64,000 nucleotides of DNA from Ciceribacter ferrooxidans (GTDB taxonomy: Bacteria > Pseudomonadota > Alphaproteobacteria > Rhizobiales > Rhizobiaceae). Shown here piece by piece: positions 43,656-51,649 of the stretch; the first letter of the stretch is position 1; every line of letters begins with the position of its first letter. The notes beneath the pieces are model-generated. The model ran no database searches. It was not told the DNA's origin and worked only from the letters and a program-made list of their open reading frames with translations. Where the stretch lies: assembly GCF_004137355.1 (NCBI RefSeq), contig NZ_SDVB01000170.1, forward strand, positions 651,731 to 715,730, read 5' to 3'. Both the position numbers and the translations under genes were made by a program.

Positions 43656-44075
43656 TCACTCCCCGGGGGCTGCGAGACAGGGATCGAGCATGATCCGCCG
43701 CGCACCGTAGCGCGCATAGCCGCCGGCGAAGAGGACGGTATCACCGACATGTCGCCCCTCCTTGCTGTAGGTGACGCACATGACCTGCACGTCCTTCTCC
43801 TCGCACATCACCAGATAGGCGAGCGTTCCGTCCCATTGCACCGCCGCCAGCCGGCCGGTGATCGTCAGCGTGATCCGGTCGTCGGTCGCCGGTGCGTGAT
43901 CGATCCATTGTTTGATCGTCTCGCAGGTCGCCGGCCGCTCGGCATAGCCCTCGCCCATCCTGAACGGCCCTTCGCGGTCGATCATCGGCTCTGAGGATGA
44001 AGCAGAAACCGGCCCGAGGAGCAACGGGATGGCGACGGCAAGGCTTGTCGCGGTGCGACGGCACGATCGAAACAC
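43656..44075 (-). CDS. Exported hypothetical protein with conserved cysteines
   Basis: A 139-residue protein whose start is set at GTG 44075 because GGGAG lies just upstream and a signal peptide then begins (RRTATSLAVAIPLLLGPVSASS). The mature part has three to four cysteines (PATCETIKQW, LVMCEEKDVQVMCVTY, MLDPCLAAP), which may form disulphides. No family recognised. GTG 44117 is an alternative start. It is 34 bases upstream of the lipid kinase gene on the same strand and could be co-transcribed with it. Confidence 0.6.
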   Translation of the reverse strand: MFRSCRRTATSLAVAIPLLLGPVSASSSEPMIDREGPFRMGEGYAERPATCETIKQWIDHAPATDDRITLTITGRLAAVQWDGTLAYLVMCEEKDVQVMCVTYSKEGRHVGDTVLFAGGYARYGARRIMLDPCLAAPGE

Positions 44076-44258
44076 GAGACACGACTCCCGGCTTGGTTGG
44101 TCGGTCTGGACTACCACCCCTGATTCGCGCCTTTTTGAGGCCGGCCGCGAAACAGGACGTCAGGCCGCGGAGGCGGACCTGGGCGCAGCGGCAAATTGCG
44201 AGCATCGTACCGGATGTAGTAGATAACTCGTTCAACCAATCAACGGAGGAGACGCGGC

Positions 44259-44651
44259 ATGGATCAGGTCACCGGTGGTTGCCTCTGCGGCAACGTCCGA
44301 TTAGCGGCGTCGGGGCGGCCCTACCGGGTCGGCATCTGCCATTGTCTCGACTGTCGCAAGCATCACGGGGCGTTGTTCCATGCCTCGGCGATCTTCCCCG
44401 AAGATGCGGTGAGGATCGAAGGCGAGACCCGCGACTATGGCGGTCGGTTCTTCTGCCCGCGCTGCGGCTCGCCCGTCTTCGGGCGCAGCGGCGACGAGAT
44501 CGAGGTGAACCTCGGCTCGCTCGACGCGCCCGACCAGTTCAGGCCGAGCTACGAGCTCTGGACCATCCGGCGCGAGTCCTTTCTGCCGCCGTTTCCGCTC
44601 GAAAGACGATACGAGCGGAACCGCGAGGGCACGGGCCGGTCCGAGCCGTAG
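44259..44651 (+). CDS. GFA family zinc protein
   Basis: A 130-residue protein of the glutathione-dependent formaldehyde-activating (GFA) family. Zinc-binding cysteines are in GGCLCGNVR, ICHCLDCRKHHGALFHAS and FFCPRCGSPVF. Only some members act on S-hydroxymethyl-glutathione; the family is otherwise of unknown substrate. GGAGGAG precedes the ATG. Convergent with the L,D-transpeptidase gene. Confidence 0.88.
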   Translation: MDQVTGGCLCGNVRLAASGRPYRVGICHCLDCRKHHGALFHASAIFPEDAVRIEGETRDYGGRFFCPRCGSPVFGRSGDEIEVNLGSLDAPDQFRPSYELWTIRRESFLPPFPLERRYERNREGTGRSEP

Positions 44652-44663
44652 GAACGCAAGACC

Positions 44664-45272
44664 TCAGGCCTGCAGGACGAGGACCCGCACGCCGACCTTG
44701 ACGCGGTTGTAGAGGTCGATGACGTCGTGGTTCATCATGCGGATGCAGCCGCTCGACATCGCCTGGCCGATGGACCAAGGCTGCGTGGTGCCGTGGATGC
44801 GGAACATGGTGTCGCCGCCGCCGCGATAGAGGTAGAGCGCGCGGGCGCCGAGCGGGCTCGACAAGCCACCCGGAACGCCGCCGGCGTAGCGGCGATTGCG
44901 CGGATCGCGGGCGATCATCTTGCCGGTCGGCGTCCAGCCCGGCCATTCGGCCTTGCGGCCGATGTAGGCATGGCCGGCGAGCGCATAGCCGTTGCGGCCG
45001 ACGCCGACGCCGTAGCGGATCGCGCGTCCCTCCCCGAGCACATAATAGAGCCGTCGTGCCGGCGTATCGACGACGATGGTGCCGGCCGGTTCGTTGGTCG
45101 CGTAGGCGACCTCCTGGCGGCGCAGTTCCGGCTTGAACTTATCGAGCGGCACCCGCTTGATCGGGTAAGGCTCGCCGGCGATCGGGCCGTAATTGGCGTA
45201 GTCGGAATTCGTGGTGCAGCCTGCAAGCAGCAGCGGCAGTCCAGCCAGGAATCCACGGCGAGAGATCGGCAT
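44664..45272 (-). CDS. L,D-transpeptidase (YkuD), Tat-type lipoprotein
   Basis: Peptidoglycan cross-linking enzyme or protein-to-murein anchor transferase, 202 residues. The N terminus carries a twin-arginine motif (SRRGFLAG) and a lipobox LAGC with Cys19. The YkuD domain starts near residue 64 and has the active-site block with His160 in FRIHGTT and Cys176 in SSGCIRM, nucleophile of the family. Similar proteins in rhizobia attach outer-membrane proteins to peptidoglycan. ATG 45272 chosen over 45308 because the signal begins here. Confidence 0.88.
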   Translation of the reverse strand: MPISRRGFLAGLPLLLAGCTTNSDYANYGPIAGEPYPIKRVPLDKFKPELRRQEVAYATNEPAGTIVVDTPARRLYYVLGEGRAIRYGVGVGRNGYALAGHAYIGRKAEWPGWTPTGKMIARDPRNRRYAGGVPGGLSSPLGARALYLYRGGGDTMFRIHGTTQPWSIGQAMSSGCIRMMNHDVIDLYNRVKVGVRVLVLQA

Positions 45273-45366
45273 GATCGGTTCCCCAGGTTGCGCTCGTATG
45301 AGCAACAACTTAAGGAATTTATGGTTAACGGAGACTTAAGGCCGGTCCCGCGTGGCGGAACGGCGT

Positions 45367-45843
45367 TTACGACTGCGGCGGCGGAAGCTTCAGCGGCCCA
45401 CCCGTCTTCACCGTCCGGATCGCGAAGTTCGAGCGGATGTCGGTGACGCCCGGCAGGTCGAGCAGCGTCTCGGTGAGAAGCGTCTCATAAGCCGCGAGGT
45501 CGGCGACCACCACCTCGGCGAGGAAATCCGCCTCGCCCGAGACCAGATGGCACGACGCGACTTCCGGCACGGCGAGCAACGCCTCCTGAAGACGGTCCGA
45601 ACTCGCACGGTTGTGCTGGCCGACCTTGATCTCCACGAACACCGTCAGGCCGAGCCCGACCTTGCTGCGGTCGACCTCCGCCCGGTAGCCGCGGATCACG
45701 CCGTCCTTCTCGAGATTGCGGATACGCCTGAGACAAGGTGTCGGGGACAGGTTGATCCTCTCGGCGATGTCGACGTTGCTCGCACGGGCGTCTTCCTGCA
45801 GGACCGACAGGATGCGCATATCAAATGCATCGAGATTTGGCAT
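45367..45843 (-). CDS. Lrp/AsnC family regulator
   Basis: A 158-residue regulator: an N-terminal helix-turn-helix (DAFDMRILSVLQEDARASNVDIAERINLSPTPCLRRIRNLEKDGVI) and a C-terminal ligand-binding RAM domain (FVEIKVGQHN, CHLVSGEADFLAEVVVADLAAYE, VTDIRSNFAIRTVK). Starts at ATG 45843. The divergent EamA-family exporter (45978) is the likely target, as for many Lrp-like regulators paired with amino-acid exporters. Confidence 0.9.
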   Translation of the reverse strand: MPNLDAFDMRILSVLQEDARASNVDIAERINLSPTPCLRRIRNLEKDGVIRGYRAEVDRSKVGLGLTVFVEIKVGQHNRASSDRLQEALLAVPEVASCHLVSGEADFLAEVVVADLAAYETLLTETLLDLPGVTDIRSNFAIRTVKTGGPLKLPPPQS

Positions 45844-45977
45844 ATCCGATAAGCCTTTGCCGTCTTCGTGGCGGAAAATGCCAAGCCCTATGTCGCAAGT
45901 GGCCGCAAATGGCAAGGACATGCCACGTCCCAACCCCTAGTATATCAGCGAACAGCCAAATCGAGGGGGAGAAGGCC

Positions 45978-46883
45978 ATGGTCCATGCAAGCCTGCAGGA
46001 GGCAGCCGTGCCGTCGAAAGCATCGGGATATGCCGCAGCGCTCGTGACCGTGGTCATCTGGGCGGTGTGGGTAATCGCCACCCGTCACGGGCGGCAGGGG
46101 GCGATCGGCGCCACCGAGCTCGGCCTGATCCGCTTCGGCGTTCCCGCTCTCGTGCTCGCGCCCGTCTGGCTGCGGACCGGGCTCATGCCCCGTGGCGTGT
46201 CACCGCTCGTGCTCTTCCTGATGGTCTGCGGATCGGGGGCGCCGTTCTTCCACCTCGCCGCCTTCGCGCTGCGTTTCGCACCCGCCTCGGCTGCCGGCGT
46301 GCTGCTCGTCGGCGCCATGCCGCTCGCGACCGCGCTGATCGGCATCGCCGTCTTCCGCGAACGGCCGGACCGGCTGAGGCTCGCCGGCCTCGGCGCCATC
46401 CTGCTCGGCATCGCGCTTCTTCTCGCAAGCCTGATCGAGGCACAGCATATCGCCTGGCAGGGCTATCTGCTGCTGCCCGTCGCCGCCACCTTCTGGGCGG
46501 TCTACACCCACGCCTTCCGGCGGTCAGGACTCGGGGCGCTCGAAGGCAGTGCGCTCATCGCCGTCTGGTCCTTCCTGAGCCATATCGGTCTTGCGTTTAC
46601 CGTGGGCGTCGATTTCAGCGGCATCGGGGTCCAGGCTCTCGGCATCCAGGTGGTGGCACAGGGCCTGCTTTCGGGCCTCGCCGCCACGGTCGCCTACGGC
46701 GCGGCGGTTCGCATCCTCGGCAGCACGCCGGCTGCCGCCTTCGCCGCCCTCGTCCCTGTCATGGCGGCCTTCGGCGGCGCATTCCTTCTCGGCGAGACGA
46801 TCGGCCCCGTCGACATCATCGCCGCCCTCGTCACCGGCATCGGCGTGGCGCTTTCGACCGGCATCCTGTCGCGCCGCAGATAA
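45978..46883 (+). CDS. EamA/DMT-family exporter
   Basis: Inner-membrane transporter of 301 residues with ten predicted helices in two EamA repeats; the first begins GYAAALVTVVIWAVWVIATRHG and the second GYLLLPVAATFWAVYTHAF. Members export amino acids or metabolites. ATG 45978 has GGGGGAGAAGG upstream. Divergent from the Lrp-type gene, with about 130 bases between starts. Confidence 0.88.
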   Translation: MVHASLQEAAVPSKASGYAAALVTVVIWAVWVIATRHGRQGAIGATELGLIRFGVPALVLAPVWLRTGLMPRGVSPLVLFLMVCGSGAPFFHLAAFALRFAPASAAGVLLVGAMPLATALIGIAVFRERPDRLRLAGLGAILLGIALLLASLIEAQHIAWQGYLLLPVAATFWAVYTHAFRRSGLGALEGSALIAVWSFLSHIGLAFTVGVDFSGIGVQALGIQVVAQGLLSGLAATVAYGAAVRILGSTPAAAFAALVPVMAAFGGAFLLGETIGPVDIIAALVTGIGVALSTGILSRRR

Positions 46884-46894
46884 GTGCCCGCCTT

Positions 46895-46985
46895 TCAGGC
46901 GGCAACGAACCGGATCATGGTGCCTGACGGATCGGGCGTTTCGACCTTCTTCCTCCGCTCGCAAAAGACCGGCGCCATGGCGTCG
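46895..46985 (-). pseudogene. Remnant of a VOC (glyoxalase/bleomycin-resistance) gene, 3' end only
   Basis: Just after the exporter, the minus strand reads KKVETPDPSGTMIRFVAA then TGA (47 bases of family-like sequence ending at 46895). The DPxGTxIRF ending is typical of VOC proteins. Upstream the frame loses resemblance and no start fits, so this looks like a decayed 3' end. Confidence 0.45.
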
Positions 46986-47058
46986 CCGCTTGCCGCTGTC
47001 GGGAGGCGTGAAAAGCCGGTATAATGCCGCCCGCGCCTGATTGAAGGGAGGAAGCCTT

Positions 47059-47871
47059 ATGGAAACCACCGACAAGACGTTCAGCGGCGCTATACCGGAA
47101 CTGTATGACCAGTATATGGTGCCGATGATCTTTCAGGAATTTGCCGAGGATCTGGCGGCGCGCGTGGCCGCCCGCTCTCCCATGTCGGTCATGGAGACGG
47201 CGGCGGGCACCGGTGTCCTCACCCGGGCGCTTGCACCGTTGCTCTCGAGCGAGGCACGCTATGTCGTCACCGACCTCAACCCGCCGATGCTGGCGCAGGC
47301 GCAAAACCGGCAACCGCCGGACGAGCGCCTGAGCTGGCAACCGGTCGACGCGCTCAGCCTGCCGTTCGACGACGGCATGTTCGATGCGGTCTGCTGCCAG
47401 TTCGGCGTGATGTTCTTTCCCGACCGGGTCGCCGGATACAAGGAGGCACGGCGTGTCCTGCGGCCGGGTGGGCTTTACGCCTTCAGCACATGGGACCGGA
47501 TCGAGGACAATGAATTCGCCCATATCGTCGAGCAGACGCTGGCCGACGTCTTTCCCGGCGACCCGCCGATGTTCATGTCGCGAACGCCGCATGGCTACTT
47601 CGATACCGAGCGCATCCGGCGGGATGTCGAGGCGGCAGGCTTCAGCGACATTGAAATCACCACGATAGAGACCGGCAGCCCCGCGCCATCGGCCATGCAC
47701 GCCGCCATTGCCTACTGCCAGGGCACGCCGTTCCGCAACGAGATCACGGCTCGCAACGCCGAACTGCTGCGCGTCGCCACAGACAAGGTGGCCGCGGCAA
47801 TCGCCGGACGGTTCGGAAACGGCCCGATCAGCGGTCGCATCCGCGGCCATGTGGTTACCGCCATCGCCTGA
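47059..47871 (+). CDS. SAM-dependent class I methyltransferase
   Basis: A 270-residue methyltransferase with the SAM-binding motif I VMETAAGTGVLTRALAP, acidic motif II YVVTDLNPPML, motif III FDAVCCQFGVMFFPDRVAGYKE and post-motif RVLRPGGLYAFSTWD. It resembles ubiquinone/phospholipid-type (UbiE-like) methyltransferases; the substrate is unknown. ATG 47059 follows AAGGGAGGAAG. Confidence 0.85.
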   Translation: METTDKTFSGAIPELYDQYMVPMIFQEFAEDLAARVAARSPMSVMETAAGTGVLTRALAPLLSSEARYVVTDLNPPMLAQAQNRQPPDERLSWQPVDALSLPFDDGMFDAVCCQFGVMFFPDRVAGYKEARRVLRPGGLYAFSTWDRIEDNEFAHIVEQTLADVFPGDPPMFMSRTPHGYFDTERIRRDVEAAGFSDIEITTIETGSPAPSAMHAAIAYCQGTPFRNEITARNAELLRVATDKVAAAIAGRFGNGPISGRIRGHVVTAIA

Positions 47872-47904
47872 TCTTCGGCGACGGCCCCAATGGCTCGAAG
47901 CGCA

Positions 47905-47979
47905 TCAGGCGCCCTCGAGCAACGTCAGCCAGCCGTGCGTCGTTGGCATGCTCGGCCGGCACCCTTGTCGCGCAGGGCC
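47905..47979 (-). pseudogene. Remnant of an ilvE-like gene (3' end)
   Basis: The minus strand ends HGWLTLLEGA-stop at 47905, matching the C terminus of the functional ilvE (HGWLKVLEGV) at 49205. The DNA 47905-47948 aligns with 49206-49250 with a two-base deletion that breaks the frame just before HGW; an LRD segment further up also resembles ilvE. It is a frameshifted fragment only about 75 bases long. Confidence 0.65.
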
Positions 47980-47991
47980 TGAACACAAACG

Positions 47992-48023
47992 AAAATGCCC
48001 GGCCGTCCTGGTGACGACCGGGC
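47992..48023 (-). terminator. Terminator of the EF-hand gene
   Basis: On the minus strand GCCCGGTCGTC pairs with GACGGCCGGGC (one mismatch) and is followed by ATTTT. Confidence 0.75.
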
Positions 48024-48065
48024 TTCACATGACGATTGCGAGCAGTCACCCACCCGCGGCGAGCA

Positions 48066-48554
48066 TCAGTTCCATTGCTGGCTGCGCCATTCCCACGGGG
48101 TGACGGAGCCATCCTTGTCGGCATCGGCAGCCGCGAAGTGGGCCTTGGCGCCGGCGATGAACTCGGCCTGGCTGACGGTCCCGTTCTTGTCCGCGTCGAG
48201 CGTGCCGAAGCGGTCGGCCTTCTGCTTTTCACGCGCCTCCTGGCGTGCCTTGTTCCAGCCGTCCTGCGGCCCCATCCGGACGGTCATGTATTCTTCCATA
48301 GTCAGTTCGCCGTTGTCGTCGGCGTCCATCGCCGCGAAGACTTCCTCGGCGGCAGAGGCGGCTTCCTCTGCGCTGATGACGCCGTTGTCATCGGTATCGA
48401 TGATCGGGAAGCGCCCGCGACCGGGATTGTTCATCATCATGCCGCCGCCACTCCAGCCCATGCCGCGACCGGAGAAGGGCTGCGCCTCCACGGCGCTGGC
48501 CAAAAGGGTGGACGTCAGTGCAAGCGCGAGTGCCGAAGTCAAAATGCCTTTCAT
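48066..48554 (-). CDS. Exported four-EF-hand calcium-binding protein
   Basis: A 162-residue protein with a signal peptide (cleaved near SAVEA-QPF) and four EF-hand loops at about 53-64 ([12 protein letters not shown]), 77-88 ([12 protein letters not shown]), 120-131 ([12 protein letters not shown]) and 144-155 ([12 protein letters not shown]). All four have canonical D-x-D-x-N/D-G spacing. [16 protein letters not shown] Gly/Met-rich stretch follows the signal. Probably a periplasmic calcium buffer or sensor. AGGAGG precedes ATG 48554. A perfect FNR/FixK box lies about 110 bases upstream. Confidence 0.88.
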   Translation of the reverse strand: MKGILTSALALALTSTLLASAVEAQPFSGRGMGWSGGGMMMNNPGRGRFPIIDTDDNGVISAEEAASAAEEVFAAMDADDNGELTMEEYMTVRMGPQDGWNKARQEAREKQKADRFGTLDADKNGTVSQAEFIAGAKAHFAAADADKDGSVTPWEWRSQQWN

Positions 48555-48660
48555 GGTCAACCTCCTGTCGATACCTGTCGACGCTTGAATTGTTGCGGAC
48601 CGCCGGCATCCGTTTGCCGTTGCGGCCATCGCTACAGTAGTCGATCGATACATACTGAAG

Positions 48661-48674
48661 TTGATATGCATCAA
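48661..48674. promoter_or_regulatory. Perfect FNR/FixK-type box
   Basis: TTGATATGCATCAA matches TTGAT-N4-ATCAA exactly and is a full palindrome. It lies midway between the EF-hand gene (start 48554) and the DUF2200 gene (start 48780), so it can serve either or both. Confidence 0.75.
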
Positions 48675-48779
48675 TATGGAGAAATGGTAATGGAACTCCC
48701 GCGACCGGCAGCCAGGGACTTGCCGTCGTTCCGGCGCCGCCTATCTTGGAGGGAACGGGCGAAGGGTCAGGGAGGAGGA

Positions 48780-49130
48780 ATGGCGACGCATCGCATCTAT
48801 TCGGCGAGTTTCGCCAGCGTTTATCCCCTCTACGTCGCGAAGGCGGAAAGGAAGGGACGCACGAAGGCGGAGGTCGACGAGATCATCGGCTGGCTGACCG
48901 GCTATAGCCCCGAGGCGCTCGCCGATCAGCTCGCGAAGAACACCAGCTTTCAGGACTTCCTCGCGCAGGCGCCGCGGATGAACCCCGCCCGAACGTCGAT
49001 CACCGGCGTCGTCTGCGGCGTCCGGCTGGAGGACATCGAGGAACCGACCATGCGGGACATCCGCTATCTCGACAAGCTGATCGACGAACTCGCCAAGGGC
49101 AGGCCGATGGCGAAGATTCTGCGCGGCTAG
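48780..49130 (+). CDS. DUF2200 family protein
   Basis: A 116-residue cytoplasmic protein starting at ATG 48780 behind GGAGGAGG. It reads as a full DUF2200 domain: [39 protein letters not shown] and the ending [21 protein letters not shown]. The family is small, helical, of unknown function. Divergent from the EF-hand gene with an FNR/FixK box between. Confidence 0.85.
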   Translation: MATHRIYSASFASVYPLYVAKAERKGRTKAEVDEIIGWLTGYSPEALADQLAKNTSFQDFLAQAPRMNPARTSITGVVCGVRLEDIEEPTMRDIRYLDKLIDELAKGRPMAKILRG

Positions 49131-49139
49131 GGCGCTAAC

Positions 49140-49168
49140 AAAAAAGGCCTGTCCGCAACGGGCAGGCC
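49140..49168. terminator. Terminator between DUF2200 and ilvE
   Basis: GGCCTGTCC (49146-49154) pairs with GGGCAGGCC (49160-49168) with one mismatch; on the minus strand a six-T run follows (A run 49140-49145), serving ilvE. Confidence 0.75.
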
Positions 49169-49204
49169 CTTCCTGAGATTCCTTCGTGATCGCGGCGTCG
49201 GAGA

Positions 49205-50305
49205 TCAGACGCCTTCGAGCACCTTCAGCCAGCCGTGGGCGTCGTTGGTCTGGCCGCGCTGGATGCCGACGAGGGTATCGCGGAGCTTCGCCGTCACCGG
49301 GCCGGTCTCGCCCGCATTGATGACGAACTCGCCATCCGGCGACTTGACCTTGCCGATCGCGGCGACGACAGCCGCTGTGCCGCAGGCAAAGGCTTCCTTC
49401 GCCTTGCCGCTCGCCACGTCCGCCTTCCAGTCTTCGAAGGCGTAGCGCTCCTCGCGCACCGTGTAGCCAAGGTCTTTCGCAAGCGCGATCAGCGACTTGC
49501 GGGTGATGCCGGGCAGGATCGTGCCGCCGAGCGGCGGGGTAACCAGCGAACCGTCGGCCATCACGATGAAGACGTTCATGCCGCCCAGTTCCTCCAGCCA
49601 GCGATGCTCGGCGGCATCGAGGAAGACGACCTGGTCGCAGCCGTGCTCATAGGCGGCGGCCTGCGCCACGAGGCTTCCGGCATAGTTGCCGCCGCACTTC
49701 GCCGCACCCGTGCCACCGGCGGCAGCGCGGGTATAGTGCTCGGACACCCAGATGCTGACCGGCTTGGCGCCGCCCTTGAAATAGGGGCCGACCGGCGAGG
49801 CGATGACGCAGAAGATATATTCCTTCGAGGGACGCACGCCGAGGAAGGCTTCCGAGGCGAACATGAACGGGCGAAGGTAGAGGCTGCTGCCCTCTGCCGC
49901 CGGAATCCATTTGGCGTCGGCGCGCACGAGCTGCTCGACCGCCTCGAGGAACAGCGCCTCCGGCAGCTCGGGCATCGCCATGCGGCGGGCGGATTCGTTG
50001 AAGCGGCGGGCGTTCTCCTCCGGGCGGAAGAGCACGGCACGACCGTCGGCGGCGCGGTACGCCTTCATGCCCTCGAAGATTTCCTGGGCGTAATGCAGCA
50101 CGGCCGCGGCCGGATCGAGCGGGAACGGCGCCCGCGCGGTCACTTCCGCCGAATGCCAGCCCTTGTCGGCACTCCAGCGGATGACCGCCATATGGTCGGA
50201 AAAGAGCGTGCCGAAGCCGAGGTTCTCGAAGGCCTTGAGGCGGTCCGCCTCCGGCATCGGGCTGGCGTTCGGACGGATGGCGAAAGTAAGAGCGTCTTGT
50301 TGCAT
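49205..50305 (-). CDS. ilvE: Branched-chain amino acid aminotransferase
   Basis: Class IV aminotransferase, last step of Ile/Leu/Val synthesis. 366 residues from ATG 50305 (an in-frame GTG at 50317 would add four). Blocks seen: HYAQEIFEGMKAYR, SLYLRPFMFASEAFLGV, the Lys-containing GTGAAKCGGNYAGSL, and FACGTAAVVAAIGKV. Long form of the family (about 360 residues). A frameshifted remnant of a similar 3' end lies 1.3 kb away (47905-47979). It has its own terminator. Confidence 0.94.
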   Translation of the reverse strand: MQQDALTFAIRPNASPMPEADRLKAFENLGFGTLFSDHMAVIRWSADKGWHSAEVTARAPFPLDPAAAVLHYAQEIFEGMKAYRAADGRAVLFRPEENARRFNESARRMAMPELPEALFLEAVEQLVRADAKWIPAAEGSSLYLRPFMFASEAFLGVRPSKEYIFCVIASPVGPYFKGGAKPVSIWVSEHYTRAAAGGTGAAKCGGNYAGSLVAQAAAYEHGCDQVVFLDAAEHRWLEELGGMNVFIVMADGSLVTPPLGGTILPGITRKSLIALAKDLGYTVREERYAFEDWKADVASGKAKEAFACGTAAVVAAIGKVKSPDGEFVINAGETGPVTAKLRDTLVGIQRGQTNDAHGWLKVLEGV

Positions 50306-50404
50306 GATCTCGGCCACTCGGTTCTCGTTCGGTCAGGTCTGCTGACCTTTCATCTATCGCTTATCGCCGCAACGTCTCCTTCGCAAGTGCCTCTTGCGAG
50401 AGGT

Positions 50405-51433
50405 TCAGGCAACAGCGAGCAGGAACTCTTCAACGATCCGCTCCAGCTCACCGAAATATTCCTTGTCGAGAGTACAGCCCGCGACGGCAACGCCGCTGTC
50501 TGGACTATAGCAGGCCAGAGTCCCCCAGAAGCCGGCATGGGTAAAGACCTCGACCTCGCCGACAAAGCGCGAGAACAGTCCGAGGCGGTACTCTTCCGCC
50601 CCCTTGTGCGTCCCAGCGGACAGCATTTCCGCAACCGTTTCCGGCCGCTGAAAGATGCGTGCCTCGAAAAGATGTGCCATGAAGCGCGCGAGATCGCGGA
50701 CATTCATGGCGAGACCGCCTCCGCCGAAAAGGTCGGCCGATGCATCGAGGGCGGTGAACTCCTCTTTGCCGATGAACTGGCGTGCACGCGGTGCGATACC
50801 AGCCGGCGCCGGCTCCTCCTTCTCCCACCATGCCGATGTCATTCCCAGTTCATCGAAGCGCATTTCCTGCCGCACCAGAAAGGCAAGCGGCCGGCCGGAC
50901 ACGCGCTCGAGAATGTCGCCGAGCAGTATGTAACCGGTGTCGGAGTAGCGGAACTCGACGCCCGGTGACGCCGTCGGGCCGGACGAAACACATGAGAGCC
51001 GCACTTGCTCCTCTCGTGTCCAGACATGGTCCTGTGCCTCATGGATCACGTCGGTGAAGCGCTCCGTGCCGGTATGATCGAAAATCCCGGCGCTGTGGCT
51101 GAGGAGGTGCCGAACGGTGATCTCGCCGGTCTCATAGCCGGCAGTCTGCAAGAGTTCCGTCAGCGCCGGCGTCAGAAGAGCGGCGACCGGCGTATCCAGA
51201 TCCAGTTGACCCCGCTCCCATAGTCGCAAGGCCGTCGCGGCGACGAAGGTCTTGGTATTGCTGGCGATGCGGACCGGAGTCTCCGCCGTGAAGGGCCTGC
51301 GGCCTTCCAGGTCGGCAAAGCCCGTGGCGACGCCGAGAGGCTTCGCAAGCCCCTTGCCCGTCGCGAAGATCGCCGCAGGCGCGGGGATGCGGGAAAGAGC
51401 CCGTTGCCAGAGATTTGCGCCGTCAACATCCAT
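50405..51433 (-). CDS. Beta-lactamase-family serine hydrolase
   Basis: A 342-residue class C beta-lactamase/esterase-like protein. Catalytic motifs: Ser58-X-X-Lys61 (SNTK), Tyr163-Ser in RYSDTGY, and HAGFWG as the third element. No signal peptide is seen, so it is probably cytoplasmic, acting as an esterase, peptidase or transacylase and not as a resistance enzyme. Starts at ATG 51433, close to the convergent-type small gene (51468) on the other strand. Confidence 0.85.
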   Translation of the reverse strand: MDVDGANLWQRALSRIPAPAAIFATGKGLAKPLGVATGFADLEGRRPFTAETPVRIASNTKTFVAATALRLWERGQLDLDTPVAALLTPALTELLQTAGYETGEITVRHLLSHSAGIFDHTGTERFTDVIHEAQDHVWTREEQVRLSCVSSGPTASPGVEFRYSDTGYILLGDILERVSGRPLAFLVRQEMRFDELGMTSAWWEKEEPAPAGIAPRARQFIGKEEFTALDASADLFGGGGLAMNVRDLARFMAHLFEARIFQRPETVAEMLSAGTHKGAEEYRLGLFSRFVGEVEVFTHAGFWGTLACYSPDSGVAVAGCTLDKEYFGELERIVEEFLLAVA

Positions 51434-51467
51434 GTGCGACCATTACCCTAAGCTGTTGGGGGAGTTG

Positions 51468-51614
51468 ATGAAGGTTTTGGTGGCGACAATCTCCATCCTC
51501 GTGATGGGAATGACAAGTCCCGCATGGGCGCACGGCGGCGGCTGTCGCAAGAGCTCGCCACCCGGCCAGTGCTGCCATATGGACAACAAGGCCGGGCGGG
51601 TGCACTGCCACTAG
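51468..51614 (+). CDS. Small exported His/Cys-rich YHYH-like protein
   Basis: A 48-residue protein from ATG 51468 behind GGGGGAG. A signal peptide (about 1-20, ending PAWA) is followed by a 27-residue mature part with the pattern AHGGGCRKS...CCHMDNKAGRVHCH, which resembles the YHYH domain of small periplasmic proteins. Cys and His spacing suggests metal binding. It is too short for confident family assignment. Confidence 0.65.
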   Translation: MKVLVATISILVMGMTSPAWAHGGGCRKSSPPGQCCHMDNKAGRVHCH

Positions 51615-51649
51615 AGTGCGTGGGAGGGAAATTCCCCTCCCCGCCCCGA

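Noticed and set aside
49235-50968. 577-residue plus-strand frame opposite ilvE and the serine hydrolase
   Set aside because: No motif; both opposite genes have complete catalytic motifs.
50405-51433. Serine hydrolase as a beta-lactam resistance gene
   Set aside because: Lacks a signal peptide and the third motif is HAG, not KTG; more likely a cytoplasmic esterase or peptidase-like enzyme.
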